Positions 8,929-18,450 are shown, counted from the stretch's first letter. The stretch is DNA of 64,000 nt from Janibacter limosus NBRC 16128 (GCF_001570985.1 NZ_BCSS01000004.1:50163-114162), one strand, 5' to 3'. Notes: generated by a model not told the origin, from the sequence alone. Made by a program: numbers and translations.

Positions 8929-11721
8929 TCAGGCGTCGCCGCCCGCGTTGCCGGAGGTGCCGGCGCTGATGTCGAGCAGGCGGTACTTGTCCGCAGCCTG
9001 TCCCGGCACGTCCTCGGCCACCCAGCCGCGTTCGGCGAGCATCTGCAGAGCCCGCACGGCCATCGACGGACCGTCGACGTGGAAGTAGCGCCGAGCCGCA
9101 GCGCGGGTGTCGGAGAAGCCGAAGCCGTCGGTGCCGAGCGCCGAGAACTCCTCCGGGACCCAGGGACGGATCTGGTCCTGGACCTGCTTCATGTAGTCGG
9201 AGACTGCGACGACCGGGCCGACCGCGCCCTCGAGGGCCTGGGTGATGTACGGCGTGCGCCGCTCGGCCTCGGGGTGGAGGAAGCGCTGCTGGTCGCAGGC
9301 CATCGCCTCACGGCGCAGCTCGCTCCAGCTCGTCACCGACCAGACGTCGGCGACGACGCCCCAGTCGTCCTTGAGCAGCTGCTGTGCCTCGAGTGCCCAC
9401 GGCATGCCGACACCACTGGCGAGCAGCTGGCAGCGAGGTGGGGTCTCACCCAGTCCGGAGTCGTCACCCGCGGCAAAGCGGTACATGCCCTTGAGCAGTC
9501 CGTCGACGTCCAGGCCCTCGGGCTGCGCCGGCTGCACGAGCGGCTCGTTGTACAGCGTCAGGTAGTAGATGACATTGCGGCTGGGGTCGCCCTTGGGCGC
9601 GTCGCCGCCGTACATCGTCTCCAGGCCCTGACGCATGATGTGCGCGATCTCGAAGCCGTAGGCCGGGTCCCAGGCCACGACGGCGGGGTTGGTCGCCGCG
9701 AGCAGGGGGGAGTGGCCGTCAGCGTGCTGCAGGCCCTCGCCGGTCAGCGTCGTGCGACCGGCGGTGGCGCCGAGCATGAAGCCGCGCGCCATCTGGTCAC
9801 CGGCGGCCCAGATGCTGTCGCCGGTGCGCTGGAAGCCGAACATCGAGTAGAAGATGTACATCGGGATCATCGGCTCGCCGTGCGTGGCGTAGCTCGTCGC
9901 GGCGGCGGTGAAGGCGGCCACCGAGCCGGCCTCGTTGATGCCCGTGTGGATGATCTGACCCTGCTCCGACTCGCGGTAGGCGAGCATGAGGTCCGCGTCG
10001 ACCGAGGTGTAGTTCTGGCCGTGCGGGTTGTAGATCTTCTTCGTCGGGAAGAACGCGTCGAGGCCGAAGGTGCGTGCCTCGTCGGGGATGATCGGCACGA
10101 CCCTGTCGCCGAAGTCCTTCTCCCGCATGAGGTCCTTGAGCAGCCGGACCCACGCCATGGTCGTGGCGATCTCCTGCTTGCCCGAGCCCTTGGCCATCTG
10201 GGCGTACTTGTCGTCGCCGGGCAGCGTCGGCGTCGTGTACTCGACGCGGCGCTGAGGCAGGCCACCGCCGAGCTTGCCGCGGCGCTCCTTGAGGTACTGG
10301 ATCGCCTCGTCGTCCTCGCCGGGGTGGTAGTACGGCGGCAGGTACGGATCCTTCTCGAGCTGCTCGTCGGAGATCGGGATCTTCAGCCCGTCGCGCAGCC
10401 CCTTGAGGTCGTCGAGGGTCAGCTTCTTCATCTGGTGGGTCGCGTTGCGCCCGGCGAAGTGCGTGCCCAGGCCGTAGCCCTTGATCGTCTTGGCGAGGAT
10501 GACGGTCGGCTGGCCGGTGTGCTCCGTCGCGGCGCGGTAGGCGGCGTAGACCTTGTTGTAGTCGTGGCCGCCACGCTTGAGCTTCCACCACACGTCGGCG
10601 TCGGACCAGTCCTCGACGAGCTTGCGGGTGCGCGGGTCGCGGTTGAAGAAGTTCTCGCGGACAAACGCGCCGTCGTTGGCACGGAAGGTCTGGTAGTCGC
10701 CGTCGGGCGTCTGGTTCATGAGGTTGACCAGGGCGCCGTCGCGGTCGGAGGCCAGCAGCGGGTCCCAGCCGCGGCCCCAGACGACCTTGATGACATTCCA
10801 CCCGGCGCCGCGGAAGTAGGCCTCGAGCTCCTGGATGATCTTGCCGTTGCCGCGGACCGGTCCGTCGAGGCGCTGCAGGTTGCAGTTGATGACGAAGGTG
10901 AGGTTGTCCAGCTCTTCGAAGGCGGCGGTCTGGAGCAGGCCGCGGCTCTCGGGCTCGTCCATCTCGCCGTCACCGAGGAAGGCCCACACGTGCTGCTGCG
11001 AGGTGTCCTTGATGCCACGGTTGTGCAGGTACTTGTTGAACTGCGCCTGGTAGATCGCGTTCATCGGACCGATGCCCATGGACACCGTGGGGAACTCCCA
11101 GAACTCGGGCATCAGCCGCGGGTGCGGGTAGGAGGGCATCCCGATGTCGCCGCCGTTGGCGAGGCGGTTGGCCTCCTGGCGGAACCCGTCCATCTGGTCC
11201 TCGCTCAGGCGCCCCTCGAGGAAGGCGCGGGCGTACATGCCGGGGGAGGCGTGTCCCTGGAAGAAGATCTGGTCGCCACCGCCGGGGTGGTCCTTGCCCC
11301 GCCAGAAGTGGTTGAAGCCGACCTCGTAGAGGGTCGCCGCGGAGGCGTACGAGGAGATGTGGCCGCCGACGCCGACGCCGGGGCGCTGGGCGCGATGGAC
11401 CTGGACCGCGGCATTCCAGCGGATCCACGCGCGGTAGCGACGCTCGACCTCTTGGTCACCGGGATACCACGGTTCGTTGGTCGGCTTGATCGTGTTGACG
11501 TAGTCGGTCGTCGTCAGTGACGGGACCCCCACGTTCTTCATCCGCGCACGCTCCAGCAGCCGCAGCATCACGTAGCGGGCACGATCGAGCCCGGAGTCGT
11601 CGATGAGGGCATCGATGGAGTCCAACCACTCGGCGGTCTCCTCCGCATCGATGTCCGGCAGGTGGGTGGGGATGCCGTTGAGGATGGGGCCGTCGCTGAG
11701 GTAATCCGCTGAGCCGGGCAC
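8929..11721 (-). CDS. aceE: pyruvate dehydrogenase E1 component, homodimeric type
   Basis: 930 aa, the full length of the single-chain E1. It decarboxylates pyruvate with thiamine diphosphate and passes the acetyl group to E2 lipoate. The TPP-binding signature runs from GDGEMDEPE to [10 protein letters not shown] (around residues 245-280), and [19 protein letters not shown] and [11 protein letters not shown] are hallmark stretches. A GTG start with AAAGGA 8 nt upstream. It is monocistronic with a strong hairpin behind it; no E2/E3 genes are nearby, as usual in actinobacteria. It lies in the mycobacteria-like block aceE-DUF3052-ahpE. Confidence 0.97.
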   Translation of the reverse strand: MPGSADYLSDGPILNGIPTHLPDIDAEETAEWLDSIDALIDDSGLDRARYVMLRLLERARMKNVGVPSLTTTDYVNTIKPTNEPWYPGDQEVERRYRAWIRWNAAVQVHRAQRPGVGVGGHISSYASAATLYEVGFNHFWRGKDHPGGGDQIFFQGHASPGMYARAFLEGRLSEDQMDGFRQEANRLANGGDIGMPSYPHPRLMPEFWEFPTVSMGIGPMNAIYQAQFNKYLHNRGIKDTSQQHVWAFLGDGEMDEPESRGLLQTAAFEELDNLTFVINCNLQRLDGPVRGNGKIIQELEAYFRGAGWNVIKVVWGRGWDPLLASDRDGALVNLMNQTPDGDYQTFRANDGAFVRENFFNRDPRTRKLVEDWSDADVWWKLKRGGHDYNKVYAAYRAATEHTGQPTVILAKTIKGYGLGTHFAGRNATHQMKKLTLDDLKGLRDGLKIPISDEQLEKDPYLPPYYHPGEDDEAIQYLKERRGKLGGGLPQRRVEYTTPTLPGDDKYAQMAKGSGKQEIATTMAWVRLLKDLMREKDFGDRVVPIIPDEARTFGLDAFFPTKKIYNPHGQNYTSVDADLMLAYRESEQGQIIHTGINEAGSVAAFTAAATSYATHGEPMIPMYIFYSMFGFQRTGDSIWAAGDQMARGFMLGATAGRTTLTGEGLQHADGHSPLLAATNPAVVAWDPAYGFEIAHIMRQGLETMYGGDAPKGDPSRNVIYYLTLYNEPLVQPAQPEGLDVDGLLKGMYRFAAGDDSGLGETPPRCQLLASGVGMPWALEAQQLLKDDWGVVADVWSVTSWSELRREAMACDQQRFLHPEAERRTPYITQALEGAVGPVVAVSDYMKQVQDQIRPWVPEEFSALGTDGFGFSDTRAAARRYFHVDGPSMAVRALQMLAERGWVAEDVPGQAADKYRLLDISAGTSGNAGGDA

Positions 11722-11797
11722 GTCGTCGTCCTTTCACAAGACCGATCCGCCAGAGGTGACGGCGGACACAGCCACTATCTCGCGTCCGTGGCGACCG

Positions 11798-12685
11798 TCA
11801 CAAACCGGGTTCGGCCTCCGAGATGCGCGCGGGGTGGCTGTAGGCGGTCGCGCGGTCCCCGCGGACGAATCCCAGGAGGGTCAGCCCGCTCCGGTCGGCC
11901 ACCTCGACGGCGAGGCTCGTGGCGGCCGAGACGCAGGCCAGGACCGGCACACCGGCGACCGCGGCCTTCTGCGCGATCTCGAAGCCGGCCCGGGAGGAGA
12001 CGAGCAGTGCGTGCCCGCGCAGGGGCAGGCGCCCTTCGCGGGCCGCCCAGCCCAGGACCTTGTCGACGGCGTTGTGCCGTCCGATGTCCTCGCGCACGAC
12101 GAGCAGCTCGCCCTGCGCGTCCAGGAGAGCGGCTGCGTGCACACCACCCGTCGCTTCGAAGACCTTCTGCCGCAACCGCATCGCCGCCATGCCGGCGTGG
12201 ATCGCATCGAGGTCGAAGCGGGTGTCGTCGGTCGAGGGCGAGTGGGGGAGGGCGGCGAGCAGGTCGTCGACCGAGGTCGATCCGCAGACGCCGCAGGCGC
12301 TGGTCGCGACCTCGGTCCGCTGGGTGATCGGCCGGCGGAGCGAGACCCCCGCGGCCAGCGTCACCTCGACGACGTTGAAGGTCGGCGACCCGTCGGGGCC
12401 GGTGTCGGTGCAGTGCATCATCGTCGCGATGTCGTCCCCGTCGCCGATGAGCCCCTCGGCCACGAGATGACCGAGCGTGAGGTCGAAGTCGTCGCCGGGC
12501 AGGCGCATCGTCGTCGTCACGGTCGTCGATGGTGGACGAAGGGGGTTGCTCCCGGCCGGGATCCCGCGGGCGGGCAGGGCCGCGACCCGGATCTCGAGGG
12601 GCTCCTCGACCGCGACCGACTCCAAGCGGGTGCCCGTTCGACCACCGATCCGCTGCACCTTCAGGCGCTGCGTCATACGTCCCAT
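11798..12685 (-). CDS. fdhD: formate dehydrogenase accessory sulfurtransferase FdhD
   Basis: 295 aa. FdhD moves sulfur from a cysteine desulfurase onto the molybdenum cofactor of formate dehydrogenase. The catalytic cysteines are Cys131 and Cys134 in TSACGVCGS; VREDIGRHNAVDK and SSRAGFEIAQKAA are family signatures. ATG 12685 has GGAGG 7 nt upstream, and a TAGGCT -10 box lies at 12718-12723, giving a leader of about 25 nt. Divergent from the PH-domain genes. No formate dehydrogenase structural gene is in the window. Confidence 0.95.
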   Translation of the reverse strand: MGRMTQRLKVQRIGGRTGTRLESVAVEEPLEIRVAALPARGIPAGSNPLRPPSTTVTTTMRLPGDDFDLTLGHLVAEGLIGDGDDIATMMHCTDTGPDGSPTFNVVEVTLAAGVSLRRPITQRTEVATSACGVCGSTSVDDLLAALPHSPSTDDTRFDLDAIHAGMAAMRLRQKVFEATGGVHAAALLDAQGELLVVREDIGRHNAVDKVLGWAAREGRLPLRGHALLVSSRAGFEIAQKAAVAGVPVLACVSAATSLAVEVADRSGLTLLGFVRGDRATAYSHPARISEAEPGL

Positions 12686-12717
12686 CACTGCACCTCCGGT
12701 CGATCGGCCACGACGCC

Positions 12718-12723
12718 AGCCTA
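12718..12723 (-). promoter_or_regulatory. -10 box of fdhD
   Basis: TAGGCT on the minus strand, 32 nt before the fdhD ATG, with GGAGG between them; unlike many genes here, this message has a leader and a Shine-Dalgarno. Confidence 0.5.
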
Positions 12724-12749
12724 CGGACCATGTCTGGTGTGATGGTGCT

Positions 12750-13286
12750 GTGGATGACCAACTGGCAGGACCCCCTTCGACGTCTCCCTCTCCGGGCCCC
12801 ACCGTGCTCCCGCTGAGCGGTGACCACGGCGCCGACTGGCACACGGTGTCGCCCAAGCTCGCCCGGGTGCGGCGGGTCAGCGCGAGTGCGGTCCTCCTCC
12901 CGGTGGCGCTCGCGCTCGCCTTCTCGTCCGTCCACCTCTGGTGGTGGCTGGCTGTCGGCGCTGCCGCGTTGGTCCTGCTGTGGGCCTGGCTGATGTGGCT
13001 GCTCGGGGTGCAGGTGCGGGCGATCACCTGGGCGGAGCTGCCCGAGGAGCTGGCCATCCGCAAGGGCCGCATGTGGCGCCGGCTCGTGACGATCCCCTAC
13101 GGCCGTATCCAGTACGTCGACCTCAGCTCCGGTCCCTACAAGCGCACGGTGGGCCTGGCCGACATCACGGTCAACACGGCCTCGCCGGCCAGCAGCGGGG
13201 ACATCCCCGGGCTGCCGTCGGAGGTTGCCGAGGAGCTGCGGGTGCGGCTGGCGGCCCGCGGCGAGGCGCAGCGGGCGGGCCTGTGA
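12750..13286 (+). CDS. bacterial PH-like (bPH2, YdbS-type) membrane protein
   Basis: 178 aa. A polar N-terminus, two close hydrophobic segments rich in Leu/Trp/Val (about residues 45-85), then a bPH2 domain with the typical IPYGRIQYVDLSSGP and GLADITVNTASP. Such pairs (YdbS/YdbT) are membrane proteins of unclear role; the Bacillus pair affects resistance to a bacteriocin. The GTG start at 12750 is chosen because it opens just before the conserved part; the Shine-Dalgarno is weak. It overlaps the next gene by 4 nt (GTGA). Confidence 0.82.
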   Translation: MDDQLAGPPSTSPSPGPTVLPLSGDHGADWHTVSPKLARVRRVSASAVLLPVALALAFSSVHLWWWLAVGAAALVLLWAWLMWLLGVQVRAITWAELPEELAIRKGRMWRRLVTIPYGRIQYVDLSSGPYKRTVGLADITVNTASPASSGDIPGLPSEVAEELRVRLAARGEAQRAGL

Positions 13287-14734
13287 CCGACGAGGACTTC
13301 GTCCGGGTCCACCCGGTCTCGCCCTTCATCCGGGGCGGGCTGGTCGTCCTGGGCGTCTTCGGCTACCTCCTCAGCCAGCAGCTCGACACCATCGCCGGCG
13401 CCTTCGCCGGTCAGGGCGACGGTCCCGGCGAAGGGGGCGGGCGCTGGCTCCTCGTGCAAGCCGGGGTCGTCGCCCTGGTCGTCGTCGGGGCGCTCGTGCT
13501 GGGCCTCGTCTCGTGGTGGTTCACCCGGTACCGCCTCGGCGAGGACAGCATCGAGATGCGCAGCGGCGCGCTCTTTCGTCAGCACCGGCAGGTGCGCTAC
13601 GACCGCATCCAGGCCGTCGACATCGTCCGACCGCTCCTGGCCCGTCTCACCGGCCTCTCGGAGGTGCGCGTGGAGTCTGCGGGCGGGGGCGACTCCCACC
13701 TGTCGATCGCCTATCTGAAGGTGGCGGACGCAGAGGGGGTGCGCGAGCGGCTGCTCGGTCTGGCGCACCAGGTCGAGCTCGGGGACGCATCGCCCGATCC
13801 GCAGACTGACGATTCGCGGACCCACGAGGCACCGGTGGGCGACCGGCGCGCTGAGCACGTGCTGTCCGTGCCCCCGGGACGCGTCGTCGCCTCGGTCCTG
13901 CTGAGCAGCGAGGTGCTCTTCCTCGCCGTCCTCGCCGTCGTCGCGGTGGTCCTCGTGCTCGTCGGCCTGGCGCCCGCGGTGGGGGGCTTCGTGCCGATCA
14001 TCGCCCTGAGCGCCGGTCGGGCCCTGATGCGCCTGAGCCGCTGGTGGGGCCTCACGATCGGCTTGCGCGGCACGACCCTGACCAGCCAACGTGGCCTCAC
14101 CGACACCCGGACCTCGTCGGTTCCCCTGCATCGCGTCCAGGCGGTGGCCATCGAGCAGCCCTGGTTGTGGCGGCGACAGGGCTGGTGGTCGCTGAAGGTC
14201 AATGTCGCCGGGGCGGACATCGGATCGGCCTCCGAGGGGGCCTCGGACAGCGAGCTCGTGCCGGTCGCGACGACCGCGGAGGTCATGCGGCTGCTCGAGG
14301 TCCTCACCGCGGACGCGACGACGACCGCAGAGGTCGCGTCGCTCATGCAGGGGACCCCGGCGGCCTTCGTCGGACAACCGGCACGGGCGCGCCGGCTCCA
14401 TCCCTTCGCCCACCGGCGCATCGGCTACCTCGCAGGTGAGCGAGCGGTCATCACCCGTGGTGGGTGGCTGGACCACACCGTGCAGGTCGTCCCGTGGGGA
14501 CGGATCCAGTCCATGACGCTCGTCCAGGGCCCCCTGTCTCGGCGGATGGACCTGGCGAGCGTGCACTTCGTCAGCACGGTCGGGCCGGTGAGTCCGCACG
14601 TCAGCCACCTCGATCGGGCCGCCGCAGAGCGCCTGCGGGGCCGCACCGAGGCCCTCGCGAGCCGCTCTCGACGAGGCGAGCCGGGGGGCTCTGCTTGCTT
14701 CCCGAGCCCGGACACGGTGGACTGTGACCGATGA
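13283..14734 (+). CDS. multi-domain bacterial PH-like (bPH2, YdbT-type) membrane protein
   Basis: 483 aa partner of the preceding protein. Hydrophobic pairs occur near residues 15-85 and 200-245, each followed by a bPH2 module: YDRIQAVDIVRPLLARLTGL, then VPLHRVQAVAIEQPWLWRRQGW, and a third, VPWGRIQSMTLVQGPLSRRMDLA. This three-module layout matches YdbT. The GTG overlaps the upstream stop and its own stop overlaps the start of the DUF3052 gene, so three genes are translationally coupled. Confidence 0.85.
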   Translation: MTDEDFVRVHPVSPFIRGGLVVLGVFGYLLSQQLDTIAGAFAGQGDGPGEGGGRWLLVQAGVVALVVVGALVLGLVSWWFTRYRLGEDSIEMRSGALFRQHRQVRYDRIQAVDIVRPLLARLTGLSEVRVESAGGGDSHLSIAYLKVADAEGVRERLLGLAHQVELGDASPDPQTDDSRTHEAPVGDRRAEHVLSVPPGRVVASVLLSSEVLFLAVLAVVAVVLVLVGLAPAVGGFVPIIALSAGRALMRLSRWWGLTIGLRGTTLTSQRGLTDTRTSSVPLHRVQAVAIEQPWLWRRQGWWSLKVNVAGADIGSASEGASDSELVPVATTAEVMRLLEVLTADATTTAEVASLMQGTPAAFVGQPARARRLHPFAHRRIGYLAGERAVITRGGWLDHTVQVVPWGRIQSMTLVQGPLSRRMDLASVHFVSTVGPVSPHVSHLDRAAAERLRGRTEALASRSRRGEPGGSACFPSPDTVDCDR

Positions 14735-15201
14735 ATGAGCACACAGCAGGAGAAGGGACCACAGTCGTGACGGGGCAGTCGACGGCGCACGGCGAGGATC
14801 TCGCCCGGGACGCCGTGTCCAAACTGGGCTTCGCCAAGGAGCAGATCGTCCAGGAGTACGGCTGGGACGATGACGCAGACGAGGCCTTGCGCGCCGCCAT
14901 CGAGGAGGTCGTGGGCGACCCCATCGAGGACGAGGACTACACCGGTGTCGTCGACGCCGTGATCCTGTGGTGGCGCGATGGCGACGGTGACCTCACCGAC
15001 GCACTCGTCGACACGCTGGGCACGCTCGCCGAGGGCTCCTCGATCGTGTTGCTGACGCCCCGCCCCGGTCAGGAGGACGAGGTCGACCCGAGTGAGGTCG
15101 ACGAGGCCGCCACGACCGCGGGGCTGCACACCTCGGGCAATGTCATGTGCTCCGAGCACTGGGTGGCGACCCGACTCGCCGCCCGCAAGGGCGTCGCCTG
15201 A
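14731..15201 (+). CDS. DUF3052 family protein
   Basis: 156 aa acidic soluble protein of unknown function. Conserved family stretches are KLGFAKEQIVQEYGWDDD, LWWRDGDGDLTDALVD and GNVMCSEHWVATRLA near the C-terminus. In mycobacteria a homologue sits between aceE and ahpE, the same neighbours as here, hinting at a redox or central-metabolism link. ATG 14731 overlaps the previous stop (ATGA); an in-frame GTG at 14767 nearer the conserved part is a possible alternative start. Confidence 0.85.
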   Translation: MNEHTAGEGTTVVTGQSTAHGEDLARDAVSKLGFAKEQIVQEYGWDDDADEALRAAIEEVVGDPIEDEDYTGVVDAVILWWRDGDGDLTDALVDTLGTLAEGSSIVLLTPRPGQEDEVDPSEVDEAATTAGLHTSGNVMCSEHWVATRLAARKGVA

Positions 15202-15235
15202 TCGTCGCCCACCTGGGCACTGGCAGACTGACGGG

Positions 15236-15712
15236 ATGACCCAGCAGCCACTGTCGGTCGGGGACACCGCGCCCGACTTCACCCTGCGCGACCAAAACGG
15301 TCGCGATGTCTCGCTGAGCGAGTGCTTGGGGGAGCGGGCGGCGCTGCTCGTCTTCTACCCCTTCGCGTTCTCCGGGATCTGCACCGGTGAGCTGGGGGAG
15401 ATCCGCGATGACCTGGGGCGCTTCGAGTCCGAGGCCGTCACGACCTTCGCGATCTCCTGCGACCCGATGTTCAGCCTGCGGGCCTGGGCCGACCAGCAGG
15501 GGTACTTCTTCCCCCTGCTGTCCGACTTCTGGCCGCACGGGCAGGTCGCGAGCAGCTACGGCGTGCTCGACGAGGCCGCGGGCAAGGCGGAGCGCGGGAC
15601 CTTCCTCGTGGGACGCGACGGTCGCATCGCCTGGTCGCTCGTCAACCCCTCGGGGCAGGCGCGCGACTTCGCCGGCTACCACGAGGCGCTCACCCAGCTC
15701 GCCCACGCCTGA
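15236..15712 (+). CDS. ahpE: one-Cys peroxiredoxin AhpE
   Basis: 158 aa. It reduces peroxides via a peroxidatic cysteine. The motif FYPFAFSGICTGEL carries that Cys about 50 residues in; no second conserved resolving Cys is evident, as in mycobacterial AhpE. GDTAPDFTLRDQNG opens the thioredoxin fold. CAGACT 6 nt before the ATG could be the -10 of a leaderless mRNA. It follows DUF3052 by 34 nt, as in mycobacteria. Confidence 0.92.
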   Translation: MTQQPLSVGDTAPDFTLRDQNGRDVSLSECLGERAALLVFYPFAFSGICTGELGEIRDDLGRFESEAVTTFAISCDPMFSLRAWADQQGYFFPLLSDFWPHGQVASSYGVLDEAAGKAERGTFLVGRDGRIAWSLVNPSGQARDFAGYHEALTQLAHA

Positions 15713-15729
15713 GGCTCCACCAGGGCAGG

Positions 15730-15735
15730 TAGCCT
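15730..15735 (+). promoter_or_regulatory. -10 box of the 2OG-Fe(II) oxygenase gene, leaderless type
   Basis: TAGCCT ends 8 nt before ATG 15744; no Shine-Dalgarno is present. Confidence 0.5.
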
Positions 15736-15743
15736 TCGTCGTC

Positions 15744-16718
15744 ATGAGCGACGACATCCTCGAGGTTGACCTGCTGGCCTTCGAGTCCGGGGACGGTGAG
15801 CGAGCACGGGCCGTCGTCGACGGTCTGATGACCTCGCTGGACACGGGCTTCGTCTTCGTCAAGCACGACCTGTCCGAGGACCTCATCGACAGCGCCTACG
15901 GCATGCTGGAGGAGTTCTTCGGCGCCGAGCGCGAGGTCAAGGAGCAGTTCGTCGCTCCCGGCACCCACGGTCAGACCGGTTACACGGGCCTGCTCGTCGA
16001 GACCGCGGCCACCGCCGACGTCGCGGACTGGAAGGAGATGCTCAACTGGGGTCCTGCGATCCCGGCCGGGCATCCGCTGCGCACGCGCTACCCGCACCGA
16101 TACCACGACCCGGTGCTCCCGGAGTCGGCCGTGCCGGGCATCACCGAGACCCTCACGACCTTCCACACCGCGGTCGCGGACCTGCAGCGGCGCGTGCTGC
16201 GGATCATCGCCACCGGCGTCGGCGCCCACCCGGACTACTTCGAGAAGATGCTCGTCGACGGGCCGACCCTCTCGCGCGCCATCCACTACCCGGCGATGGA
16301 GTCCGCGCCCGACGCGCCGCACGTGTGGGCGGCCGAGCACGCCGACATCAACCTGATCACCGCGCTGCCGCGGGCCACCGCCGCGGGCCTGCAGGTCCGG
16401 TTGAAGGACTCCGGCGAGTGGATCGACGCCATCGCCCCGCAGGGCGGCGCGATCATCAACACCGGACTCATGCTCGAGGTCGTCACCAACGGGGTCATCA
16501 CGCCCGGCATCCACCGGGTCGTCGCCGCCCCCGGGCAGGAGGGTGATCGCTACTCGGTCGTCCAGTTCGCCCACCCCACCCCGTGGACGATCCTCAGCCC
16601 GCTCGTGCCCACCGTCACCGAGGAGACGCCCCAGCTCTTCTCCCCGATCAGCGCCGCCGACGCCCTCGATCTGGTCCTCTACGAGATCAACCTGATCGAG
16701 GACGCACGACGGGTGTGA
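15744..16718 (+). CDS. isopenicillin N synthase-like 2-oxoglutarate/Fe(II) oxygenase
   Basis: 324 aa. The fold belongs to the IPNS/2OG-Fe(II) dioxygenase superfamily: the iron ligands are His and Asp in AAEHADINLITAL and a distal His in ITPGIHRVVAAP, followed by RYSV, whose Arg would bind the cosubstrate carboxylate. NTGLMLEVVTNG is also typical. The N-terminus (FVFVKHDLSEDL) matches the substrate-side half of the family. The substrate cannot be read from sequence. The ATG is supported by a close TAGCCT box. It lies between ahpE and tRNA-Val with no biosynthetic cluster around it. Confidence 0.87.
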   Translation: MSDDILEVDLLAFESGDGERARAVVDGLMTSLDTGFVFVKHDLSEDLIDSAYGMLEEFFGAEREVKEQFVAPGTHGQTGYTGLLVETAATADVADWKEMLNWGPAIPAGHPLRTRYPHRYHDPVLPESAVPGITETLTTFHTAVADLQRRVLRIIATGVGAHPDYFEKMLVDGPTLSRAIHYPAMESAPDAPHVWAAEHADINLITALPRATAAGLQVRLKDSGEWIDAIAPQGGAIINTGLMLEVVTNGVITPGIHRVVAAPGQEGDRYSVVQFAHPTPWTILSPLVPTVTEETPQLFSPISAADALDLVLYEINLIEDARRV

Positions 16719-16778
16719 GGCCGAGGCGTCGGGCACCGGCTCCGGGCTGACACAATGACCGCGGCGCCGCGCGCGCCG

Positions 16779-16851
16779 GGGCCTGTAGCTCAGTTGGTAG
16801 AGCACCGCGTTTACACCGCGGGTGTCGTCGGTTCGAGACCGGCCGGGCCCA
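16779..16851 (+). tRNA. tRNA-Val, anticodon TAC
   Basis: 73 nt fold into a full cloverleaf: acceptor GGGCCTG/CGGGCCC (one G-T wobble), D-arm GCTC/GAGC, anticodon stem CCGCG/CGCGG with loop TTTACAC (anticodon TAC), variable GTGTC, T-arm GTCGG-TTCGAGA-CCGGC, discriminator A at 16851. CCA is not encoded. Only one base separates the mature 3' end from the ATG of the next gene. Confidence 0.97.
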
Positions 16852-16852
16852 C

Positions 16853-17716
16853 ATGACTTCCATACCGCTCCGGGACGTGCTGAGCGTCCTGGAGGACTCC
16901 TTCCCGCAGGAGTCGGCCCAGTCCTGGGACCGTGTCGGGCTCGTCTCGGGTGACCCCGAGCAGCCGATCCGTCGTGTCCACGCCGCCGTCGACCCGACCC
17001 TCGAGGTGATCCAGGAGGCCCGCGATGCCGGCGCCGACCTGATCATCACCCACCACCCCCTGCTGCTGCGCGGCCTGCACTCGGTTGCCACGACCAGCGC
17101 GAAGGGGGCTGCCGTCACCTCCCTCGTCGTCGGCGACGTGGCGCTGTACGTCGCCCACACCAATGCCGATGTGGCCGAGCCGGGAGTCAACACCGCGCTC
17201 GCCGCGGCCTGCGGCCTGGCCTCGACCGAGCCCCTGACGATCGAGGAGGGGCGCCCGATGGGGCGCGTCGGTGACCTCGACGAGCCGGTCTCCCTGGCGG
17301 ACTTCGCTGCGCGGCTGGCGGACTCGCTCCCTTCGGCGCCAGCGGGGGTCCGCGTGGCCGGACCGGCCGACGGCGTCGTGCGACGGGTCGCCCTCCTCGG
17401 TGGTGCCGGCGACGGGCTCATCGGTGCCGCAGTCGCCGCGGGCGCAGATGTCTACGTCACGTCCGACCTGCGCCACCATCCGGCACTCGAGGCCCGTGAG
17501 GAGGCCACGGCGACCGGGGGCACCCCCTTCCTCATCGACGCCGGCCACTGGGCCACGGAGTCGCTCTGGCTGGGGGAGATGCTCGACCGCCTCAGGGAGT
17601 CCCTCGCAGCCGCCGGGCACGACGTGGTTGGCTTGGAGACTCACGTGAGCACCATCTGCACCGACCCGTGGAGTTTCACCGTGGGCGCACGCACCGACCA
17701 AGGAGACCCGCAGTGA
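16853..17716 (+). CDS. NIF3-like (GTP cyclohydrolase I type 2-like) metal-binding protein
   Basis: 287 aa. NIF3 proteins are conserved dinuclear-metal hydrolase-fold proteins of uncertain substrate. Visible metal motifs are IITHHPLLLRG (His67, His68), VAHTNADVAEPGVN, and IDAGHWATES near the C-terminus. The N-terminal SAQSWDRVGLVSGD is the family signature, and its distance from ATG 16853 is normal. The ATG begins 1 nt after the tRNA-Val discriminator base, leaving no room for a Shine-Dalgarno outside the tRNA. The 3' end overlaps the next gene by 4 nt (GTGA). Confidence 0.93.
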   Translation: MTSIPLRDVLSVLEDSFPQESAQSWDRVGLVSGDPEQPIRRVHAAVDPTLEVIQEARDAGADLIITHHPLLLRGLHSVATTSAKGAAVTSLVVGDVALYVAHTNADVAEPGVNTALAAACGLASTEPLTIEEGRPMGRVGDLDEPVSLADFAARLADSLPSAPAGVRVAGPADGVVRRVALLGGAGDGLIGAAVAAGADVYVTSDLRHHPALEAREEATATGGTPFLIDAGHWATESLWLGEMLDRLRESLAAAGHDVVGLETHVSTICTDPWSFTVGARTDQGDPQ

Positions 17717-18450
17717 AGGCAGACCCCTTCGTCCAGGCACGACTCCTCGATCTGCAGGCGCTGGACACCCGCCTCCAGCAGATCGATCACGCGCTCACCC
17801 GGGTGCCGCAGATCGCTGCCGTGCAGGAGGCCGAGGGCCGGCTGCGGCAGGTGAGCGACGACGTCGTCCGCGTCGAGACCGGACTGTCCGACATCCGGCG
17901 CGAGGTCGAGCGGGCCGAGGCCGATGTGCAGCAGGTGCGCGACCGCACCGCGCGCAACACCTCACGCCTCGAGTCCGGCCAGGGCAGCGCCAAGGACCTC
18001 CAGGCCCTCCAGCACGAGCTGGAGTCGCTGGCCCGCCGACAGGCTGCGCTCGAGGACGTCGAGATCGAGGTCATGGAGCGCCAGGAGAGTGTGGAGACGC
18101 GGCTCGCCGAGCTCGCCTCGCAGCGCGACGAGGCACAGGCAGAGGTCGACCGGCTGACCGCTGAGCGCGATGCCGCCGTCGCCGAGCTCGACGCCGAGCG
18201 CGTCGAGGTCGCCCGCCCCCGGGACGAGATCAGCGCCAGCATCGACGACGCGCTCCTGGCGCTGTACGAGCGGATCCGCGAGCACTCCGGCGGGCTGGCC
18301 GCTGCCGAGCTCAAGCACGGCCGGTGCGGCGGCTGCCGTCTCGAGCTCAACCCGACGGACCTCGCCGCCATCGACAGGACAGCGAGCAACGAGGTCGTGC
18401 GCTGCGAGGAGTGCACTCGCATCCTCGTGCGCACCCACTCAGACGACTGA
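17713..18450 (+). CDS. coiled-coil protein with C4 zinc ribbon
   Basis: 245 aa. A long heptad-rich helical region (about residues 10-185) precedes a C-terminal zinc ribbon with CGGC and CEEC pairs (HGRCGGCRLEL and VRCEECTRIL). The family is widespread in actinobacteria next to the NIF3 gene and has been linked to nucleic-acid or secretion roles, but no function is established. The GTG overlaps the NIF3 stop; the stop overlaps the next ATG by one base (TGATG). Confidence 0.9.
   Translation: MKADPFVQARLLDLQALDTRLQQIDHALTRVPQIAAVQEAEGRLRQVSDDVVRVETGLSDIRREVERAEADVQQVRDRTARNTSRLESGQGSAKDLQALQHELESLARRQAALEDVEIEVMERQESVETRLAELASQRDEAQAEVDRLTAERDAAVAELDAERVEVARPRDEISASIDDALLALYERIREHSGGLAAAELKHGRCGGCRLELNPTDLAAIDRTASNEVVRCEECTRILVRTHSDD

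Noticed and set aside
9079..11520. An 813-codon open frame antisense to aceE
   Set aside because: Low-complexity Val/Arg/Leu/Gly protein with no recognisable motif; aceE on the opposite strand is complete and has a ribosome-binding site.
12686..13072. An N-terminal extension of FdhD of about 130 residues
   Set aside because: It runs antisense through the PH-domain gene and lacks FdhD similarity; ATG 12685 has GGAGG and the conserved N-terminus.
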